A stretch of 9,215 nucleotides of DNA from Clostridium sp. CAG:921 (GTDB lineage: Bacteria > Bacillota > Clostridia > TANB77 > CAG-465): the NCBI GenBank assembly GCA_000433135.1, contig HF991964.1, forward strand, positions 7,140 through 16,354, given 5' to 3'. The notes under the pieces are model-generated. The model was not told the DNA's origin and searched no databases. It saw only the letters and a program-made list of their open reading frames with translations. The position numbers and the translations under genes are program-made. Shown in pieces: positions 7,762-9,215 of this stretch. The stretch's first letter is position 1. Every line of letters begins with the position of its first letter.

Positions 7762-8151
7762 AAAAATTTCCTCCCTTTCCTTTAGACACTCTTGACATAC
7801 TACATAAAACACTACATCATGCGATAATACTTTACATTTTAAGTCATTTTCAACTTCAAAATCAAGCTTATTTTGATATTTAGTACTAACATCTTGCATA
7901 TTGCCACATACACCGCAAAGCGTATGATAATGCCTAGTTGTATCAAAATCAAATCTATCCTTCATATTTGCTATTTTTATTTTTTTTATAATATTATTGC
8001 TTACAAGTGTTTCTAAATTTCTATATACTGTTCCTAAACTTATACTTTTATCTTTTTTCTTAACTTCACGATAAATCGCATCAGCTGACGGATGTAATTT
8101 GGTAGATGACAAATAGTCTAAAATTTCTTCTCTTTGTTTTGAATAATTCAT
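7222..8151 (-). CDS. PerR-like Fur-family peroxide regulator in frame with rubrerythrin (309-codon fusion frame)
   Basis: Residues 1-130 are a PerR-type repressor: a winged helix with recognition segment [13 protein letters not shown] (38-50), then the metal-sensing domain. All five regulatory metal ligands of B. subtilis PerR have a counterpart at a constant offset of 17: His20, Asp68, His74, His76 and Asp87. The structural zinc site is present as C79xxC82 and C119xxC122. A PerR normally ends a few residues after the second CxxC. Here the frame runs on through LKEREEIF straight into a complete rubrerythrin (131-309) with no stop. The ATG at 8151 has GGGG six bases upstream; a TTG at 8163 would place the operator palindrome in the coding region and is disfavoured. 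PerR proteins repress peroxide-defence genes until their iron site is oxidised. A genuine fusion, loss of the perR stop, or a sequence error are all possible; the domain identities are secure. Confidence 0.85.
   Translation of the reverse strand: MNYSKQREEILDYLSSTKLHPSADAIYREVKKKDKSISLGTVYRNLETLVSNNIIKKIKIANMKDRFDFDTTRHYHTLCGVCGNMQDVSTKYQNKLDFEVENDLKCKVLSHDVVFYVVCQECLKEREEIFMELKGSKTEANLLAAFAGESQARNKYTYFASKAKKEGYEQIAAIFTETADNEKEHAKMWFKELHGGDIPSTIENLKSAAEGENYEWTDMYAEFSKIAKEEGFDRIAYLFDAVGKIEKEHEERYKKLIANMEEGKVFDCGEVKMWKCRNCGHIHIGTSAPAICPVCSHPKAYFEIKAENY
7770..7776 (-). promoter_or_regulatory. Internal Shine-Dalgarno of rubrerythrin, inside the perR frame
   Basis: AGGGAGG on the minus strand, eight bases before the rubrerythrin ATG at 7761. 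In the perR frame it is read as part of codons for Arg-Glu-Glu. Its strength argues that the ancestral arrangement was two separate proteins. Confidence 0.85.
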
Positions 8152-8161
8152 ACTAATCCCC

Positions 8162-8186
8162 AAAAGTAGTAATCATTACTACTTTT
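8162..8186 (-). promoter_or_regulatory. Per-box-like operator, perfect 25-bp palindrome
   Basis: A perfect 12-1-12 inverted repeat centred on 8174, with core TAGTAATGATTACTA on the minus strand. The known Per box is TTATAATnATTATAA; the central AATnATT and the 7-1-7 spacing match, and the outer arms differ. It sits between the -10 box and the ribosome binding site, covering the expected transcription start, where a bound repressor would block the promoter. Autoregulation by the PerR-like protein is the natural inference. Confidence 0.8.
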
Positions 8187-8190
8187 ATAT

Positions 8191-8217
8191 ATTATACCAA
8201 ATTTTAAAAAAAGTCAA
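8191..8217 (-). promoter_or_regulatory. Promoter of the perR-rubrerythrin unit
   Basis: TATAAT (8196-8191) follows TTGACT (8217-8212) with a 15-base gap on the minus strand. That is shorter than the usual 17, but an overlapping TAATAT two bases downstream would restore 17. Transcription would begin inside the palindrome at 8162-8186. Confidence 0.7.
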
Positions 8218-8235
8218 TTAAAAATACAAATTTTA

Positions 8236-8940
8236 TTATTTTTCATTTATTTCTTTTAAATTATCATCAGTAATATAGCCACACTCTTTCATTTGTTCAA
8301 TAACGATTGCTTGCCTTTTTCTTGCAAGGTCTGGATTATTAGTAAGCGCATACATACTCGGTGCATTAGGTAATCCTGCAAGCAAAGTTATTTCATCAAA
8401 GTTTAATCTATCTGGCCTTTTTGAAAAATATCCAAGTGAAGCAGCCTCAAGACCATAATATCCGTCACCAAAATATATAACACTTATATAATAAGATAAA
8501 ATTTGCTCCTTTGTATATTTTTTTTCTATATCAATCGCTACAAAAAGTTCTGCCACTTTCCTTGTAAATTTTTTTTCAAAAGAAAAGTATAAATTTTTAG
8601 CCAATTGTTGAGTTATAGTACTCCCACCCTCAACTAAGCTTTTAGTCTCTATGTTCTTAACAAATGCTCTTGCTATTGATTTTATATCATAGCCACCATG
8701 CATGTAAAAACGCCTATCTTCTACTGCAACTATGGCATTAGAAAAATCTTTTGGTATTTCATCATAGCTAAGATAATCCTGCCTATTTTCAATTTTTGCT
8801 ATTTTGCTTTCTATGCTCTCACTACTTATGGCCTCTTTATACATATTATATCCATCATAGACTATATATCCACAAATTGCTATTAAAGCTGCAATACAAA
8901 AGAAAATTATACTTTTTATTAATTTAAACAACTTTTTCAT
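8236..8940 (-). CDS. Monofunctional GT51 peptidoglycan glycosyltransferase
   Basis: 234-aa membrane-anchored enzyme that polymerises lipid II into glycan strands on the outer face of the membrane. One N-terminal transmembrane helix (about 7-29) is followed by the GT51 domain. It has EDRRFYMHGGYD (74-85) with catalytic Glu74; EGGSTITQQLAKN (104-116); RKVAE with the second catalytic Glu at 131, 57 residues after the first as in S. aureus PBP2; and ISVIYFGDGYYGLEAAS. The protein ends soon after, with no transpeptidase domain, so it is monofunctional and complete rather than a truncated class A PBP. I chose the ATG at 8940 because AGGTG lies six bases upstream; an in-frame ATG at 8991 lacks such a site. 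It follows a sortase gene, another surface enzyme, but has its own consensus promoter. The stop is followed directly by the perR promoter, with no obvious terminator. Confidence 0.92.
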   Translation of the reverse strand: MKKLFKLIKSIIFFCIAALIAICGYIVYDGYNMYKEAISSESIESKIAKIENRQDYLSYDEIPKDFSNAIVAVEDRRFYMHGGYDIKSIARAFVKNIETKSLVEGGSTITQQLAKNLYFSFEKKFTRKVAELFVAIDIEKKYTKEQILSYYISVIYFGDGYYGLEAASLGYFSKRPDRLNFDEITLLAGLPNAPSMYALTNNPDLARKRQAIVIEQMKECGYITDDNLKEINEK

Positions 8941-8962
8941 AACTTTCACCTTTAATATAACA

Positions 8963-9000
8963 AAATTATGATTGAAATTTTTCAAAAACATAATTTCAAT
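8963..9000 (-). repeat. Overlapping inverted repeats in the glycosyltransferase leader
   Basis: Two perfect 8-bp inverted repeats share four bases. ATTGAAAT (9000-8993) can pair with ATTTCAAT (8978-8971), and AAATTATG (8996-8989) can pair with CATAATTT (8970-8963). The two stems exclude each other in the leader RNA. Both are AT-rich and may be chance in this composition. Confidence 0.4.
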
Positions 9001-9004
9001 TTTA

Positions 9005-9033
9005 ATTATATATTATAAACATGTGTTTGTCAA
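9005..9033 (-). promoter_or_regulatory. Consensus sigma-A promoter of the glycosyltransferase gene
   Basis: TTGACA (9033-9028) and TATAAT (9010-9005) match the consensus at all 12 positions with a 17-base spacer on the minus strand. Transcription would start near 8998, giving a leader of about 58 bases. Confidence 0.85.
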
Positions 9034-9077
9034 TTGGCATTATATAATTATGATATTGAATATTTTTAATAAAAAAG

Positions 9078-9215
9078 CTATAATTTCACTGCATGTATAA
9101 CTATTCTATGATCATTATCATATCCACAAGTAGATAAAGTGATAATTTTGTCTTTTGAATTTACTTCTATATCAAAATTATATAAGCTTCTTTTCTTTAT
9201 CTTCTTTAAAAATAA
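9078..9215 (-). CDS. C-terminal end of a sortase, probably class B
   Basis: Sortases are membrane-anchored cysteine transpeptidases that join surface proteins to the cell wall. Only the last 45 codons are in the window. They hold the family signature TLSTC with the catalytic Cys, followed at the usual distance by the catalytic Arg in DHRIVIHAVKL, where the protein ends. The tail of the type (R-x-V-x-H-A/G near the C terminus) resembles class B enzymes, but class needs the missing part. The upstream region, including the start and the catalytic His, lies beyond the right edge. I see no good terminator between its stop and the next promoter. Confidence 0.85.
   Translation of the reverse strand, partial: LFLKKIKKRSLYNFDIEVNSKDKIITLSTCGYDNDHRIVIHAVKL

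Noticed and set aside
8149..8163. TTG start at 8163 for the PerR-like protein
   Set aside because: It lies within the operator palindrome and adds only four residues; the ATG at 8151 has GGGG at suitable spacing.
8938..8991. Longer N terminus for the glycosyltransferase from the ATG at 8991
   Set aside because: That ATG is only about seven bases from the predicted transcription start and lacks a ribosome binding site, while the ATG at 8940 has AGGTG at good spacing.
9040..9077. Possible terminator after the sortase
   Set aside because: A T-run follows the stop, but there is no convincing hairpin before it.

Overview
The window is very AT-rich, and every gene I can support lies on the minus strand, so transcription runs from high to low coordinates. 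The base composition, strong AGGAGG-type ribosome binding sites, sigma-A promoters (TTGACA/TATAAT), a sortase, a rubrerythrin with a PerR-type regulator, and a 2,4-diaminopentanoate dehydrogenase of the ornithine-fermenting type all point to an anaerobic, amino-acid-fermenting low-GC Clostridia member. Peptostreptococcaceae or a close relative is my best guess; this is inference, not identification.

Layout in the direction of transcription. (1) 9215-8236: the C-terminal end of a sortase (cut by the window edge), then a monofunctional GT51 peptidoglycan glycosyltransferase with its own perfect sigma-A promoter. Both act at the cell surface. (2) 8217-7177: an oxidative-stress unit with a promoter, a perfect 25-bp palindrome of Per-box type at the transcription start, a PerR-like regulator, rubrerythrin and a strong terminator. 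No stop codon separates regulator from enzyme, so they form one 309-codon frame, but a strong internal Shine-Dalgarno sequence and ATG would also allow rubrerythrin to be made alone. (3) 7156-6779: an isolated 78-aa gene of unknown function with its own promoter, ribosome binding site and hairpin terminator. (4) 6752-1646: a probable operon starting with tex (RNA-binding S1/YqgF protein), whose frame is broken by what looks like one extra A in an A5 run. It continues with two small two-helix membrane proteins with related extracytoplasmic beta-rich domains and a large DUF2207-type membrane protein. Gaps are only 11-17 nt. (5) 1590-393: a stand-alone 2,4-diaminopentanoate dehydrogenase with promoter and terminator. 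(6) 270-1: a strong promoter and the first 55 codons of an unrecognised gene that leaves the window.

The points most worth checking are the PerR-rubrerythrin frame, the tex frameshift, and the paralogous membrane-protein pair next to the DUF2207 protein. I see no CRISPR array, mobile element, tRNA or rRNA. No intergenic stretch exceeds 300 bases; the longest, 167-431, holds the promoter and leader of the leftmost gene and the terminator of the dehydrogenase gene.
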